From positions 62,001 through 126,000 of the forward strand of contig NW_002476209.1 in assembly GCF_000189635.1 (NCBI RefSeq): a stretch of 64,000 nucleotides of DNA, in the 5' to 3' direction. This DNA comes from Tetrahymena thermophila SB210. Its lineage: Eukaryota; Ciliophora; Oligohymenophorea; Hymenostomatida; Tetrahymenidae. The first letter of the stretch is position 1. Every line of letters starts with the position of its first letter. The notes beneath the pieces were generated by a model. That model searched no databases, was not told where the DNA came from, and saw only the letters and a program-made list of their open reading frames with translations. Below, piece after piece: positions 61,886 to 64,000 of the stretch. A program made the translations under genes and the position numbers.

Positions 61886-63973
61886 ATGAAATCTATTAAC
61901 GGCTAGGATACTGGTCTATAGCAAAAGAAATAAAACATAACCAATCGTCTAAAATAAAATGGAAACACATCCTCTATAAATTTAGCCACTGGGGATTAAG
62001 TAATGAGTAGAGCATCCCTACCTAACAGCCCTCCTAAAGAAAAAATAATATCTTAGCAATAATACCATATTAGATCTTAAAAGGTATATAAATATTCTAA
62101 AATATTTTATAATATTGAGCATTCTTTAATACAAATATGTACTATTTAAATAATAATAGAAAGTAAAAAATGAAAATCTTAGAGAAGACTCTGTTAAATA
62201 GCTTCAATACGATGAAAATGATTAGTTGTGCAAAGAGATTAAAAAGGTTAATTTAAATATAATGCCATTCACAAGTAAAGTATCTAACAACATTAATGTC
62301 TCTGCCAATTCCTTAACAAGCAGCAATAATAGTAGCTCATTCAATTTATGCTAGCAATAATCCAAGTTAGTTTTTTCTTTTTTAATTATATTCAAAATTT
62401 TATCTTATTTATATTTTATTATCATTTTTATTAATTTTTGCTAAAATTCAGTTGAAAAAAAATATTTTAAAAGGCTTTTGTGTAATAATTTTATTTAAGA
62501 TAAAAAAAAGAGTTAGATGAAAATTTAAAAAAGTCCTTGCCAACAGTAAATGAAAGTGCTCCTCGTATGAAAAGTGATAGAGATTATTGTTTAAAATAGG
62601 AATCTATAAAAGATATTTAAATTAGATAATAAGAAACTTTTCCAGTTGCAGACTGCAATTTAAATAGATACAGCGAATAAGATGATAATTAGAATTTGTA
62701 AGACTTAAATAAATTTCAAAGCTACAAATGCATTGAAGGTGATAAATAATAAACTTAACCTCTTAGTCTCTCAGTAAAATATCCAATTCAGTAGGGGTTT
62801 ATTAATTTGTTTGAACTAAAAAAACCTGAAGAATAACAATAATAACTTTTACAAAAACCTCTTAGTAAAAGCTTGATAGGAAGTTAGAAAAATGGATAAA
62901 ATCCTATCTAATCTTTAGAAAAGATAAAATAAGATCCTCATTAAATTGAAATCGAAAGTGATAAAAATAATAGCTTTTATTCAAAGCAACAGCAAAATGT
63001 CTTTTAAACAAATAACGATTAAACTGTTAAGTAGATTCATCTTTTTTAGATAAAGTCTACTAATTAAATTTAATCAAAAAATGCTCCAGAATTCTTTTAA
63101 AATAAAGAAGTTTTAACCAAAAATAATGCTGTTTAAGTTAATTCATTATTTAATCACAAAAATCCTATATAAAATCAACAGAAAATATAGCCTTAAAGTA
63201 TATAGCTGAGTGATGTAAATTCATCCTTTCAAGAAGATGAGTTGACTACACAAAATAATGGAGGTGGATTTTATGGCGAATCTTCTCCGATTTCTCCATA
63301 GCCTGTTGAAATTCCTATTTTTGATTTAAAAGCATCAGCTGTTATTAATGGTAAATAAAGCCAAAAAGATCTTCATTAAAGAAAGAATTATTCATAGTAA
63401 AGAAAAATGTAAACTCCTTTAAATATTCATTAAAATGCAAAGAATAAAAATGAAAACACTAAGAGAGAAAGCAAAAAATAAAATATAGGTATACTAAATG
63501 GAGCAAAGGAATAGAGAATTGTTGTAATATGTGAAAGTAGTAGTTAGACTAGAGAGTGGGTAAATCGTTTTCTAGGAATGAGAAATATTTAGGATTTTGA
63601 AACTTTTACGTTGCCAGGAGGGCCAGGTAAAAATCTAAAAATTAGAGTAAAAATATAGTCAATTTTTTTTTAATTATTAGGGTGCCTTTGTGTAGAAGAT
63701 AATTAAGAGAGAATTTGCTGGTAAAATTCTTTGAAGTAGTTTACTTAAAGCATTTCTAAGTTATATTAGCTGCAAGAAATACAAGTCTATTAAAACAGCA
63801 ATTCGATTTTTAATTAAATATACAATTAAGATAGTCTTTAAGGTCGAGGTTCTTAATTACAACAAATGCAAGAAAATTTAAAATAGGCCTGTTAAATTGT
63901 AAAAGAGCAACTATAGCTCCCAGTAAAAGGGTTTTTCATAAACAACAAAGGTATTGTTGAGAAAATATTGTGA
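61886..63973 (+). CDS. Q/N-rich protein of unknown function (607 aa)
   Basis: Exons 61886-62083, 62160-62365, 62500-63626 and 63681-63973. For the second intron I chose GTTAGT at 62366 to TTTAAG at 62499, since this alone keeps the frame into KKELDENLKK. The protein is mainly disordered, rich in Q, N, S and K, with S/P clusters (SLPNSPPKEK, SSPISPQP) that could be phosphorylation sites. A folded-looking segment near residues 475-520 contains IVVICESSSQTREWVNRFLG and LPGGP, but I recognise no family. The C-terminus carries a short helical region (KQACQIVKEQLQLPVKGF). The stop at 63971-63973 is close to the window end but appears genuine. Confidence 0.7.
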
Positions 63974-64000
63974 AAAGAAAAATTATATTATAAAAATGTA
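63974..64000. other. Window-end flank
   Basis: 27 A+T-rich bases after the last stop codon, cut by the window end. Confidence 0.3.

Noticed and set aside
1..64000. Telomere repeats, chromosome-breakage motif, CRISPR or transposase
   Set aside because: No C4A2/G4T2 tandem array, no AACCAACCTC-like breakage motif, no regular direct-repeat/spacer array and no transposase signature were seen; single GGGGTT and CCCCAA occurrences are chance.

Overview
This is AT-rich nuclear DNA from a ciliate, most likely Tetrahymena or a close relative. Standard-code translation gives only fragments. Reading TAA and TAG as glutamine and TGA as the only stop opens about 19 long genes. Many have short (30-200 nt) almost pure A+T introns with GT...AG ends, and the proteins are rich in Q and N. 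I see no telomeric C4A2/G4T2 array, no chromosome-breakage motif and no certain RNA gene. The genes look intact, as expected of macronuclear DNA, but I cannot prove macronuclear origin.

Layout. 1-14793: two neighbouring + strand genes of one surface-receptor-like family (cysteine-rich module, beta-helix-like glycine repeats, a second cysteine module, many membrane helices, cytoplasmic tail). The first is cut by the window start; the second encodes about 3373 residues. 14966-18131 (-): large helical protein of unknown function. 18614-21862 (+): SCYL2-like pseudokinase with HEAT-like repeats and an N-rich tail carrying DPF/DLF trafficking motifs. 22423-23241 (+): Qa-SNARE (syntaxin). 24152-27096 (+): coiled-coil protein. 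27422-29258 (-): MORN-repeat protein with a lipidation-type N-terminus. 30718-32812 (+): Q-rich adaptor-like protein with a small Cys/His knuckle. 33200-36525 (+): long coiled coil. 37452-39089 (+): EF-hand protein. 39900-42557 (-): N/Q-rich protein. 44331-50706 (+): FANCM/Mph1-type DNA helicase with a huge acidic and Q/N-rich tail. 52194-52799 (-): small type I membrane protein. 52907-53565 (+): possible small gene. 54263-56066 (-): type I membrane protein with a propeller-like ectodomain. 56718-58217 (-): J-domain protein with one membrane segment. 59249-61207 (-): leucine-rich-repeat protein in which each repeat is one exon. 61886-63973 (+): Q-rich protein of unknown function.

There is no operon logic; each gene appears to have its own A+T-rich flanks. 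SCYL2 and the syntaxin are adjacent and both suggest post-Golgi/endosomal traffic, but adjacency alone is weak evidence in a ciliate. The most striking structures are the LRR gene built from repeated 90/93-nt exons with phase-2 introns throughout, the adjacent giant membrane paralogues, the extended FANCM tail and the AP-binding motif cluster on the SCYL2 tail. I did not find a convincing new multi-gene system. Intron positions are my own reading of frame and GT/AG signals and were not checked against RNA.
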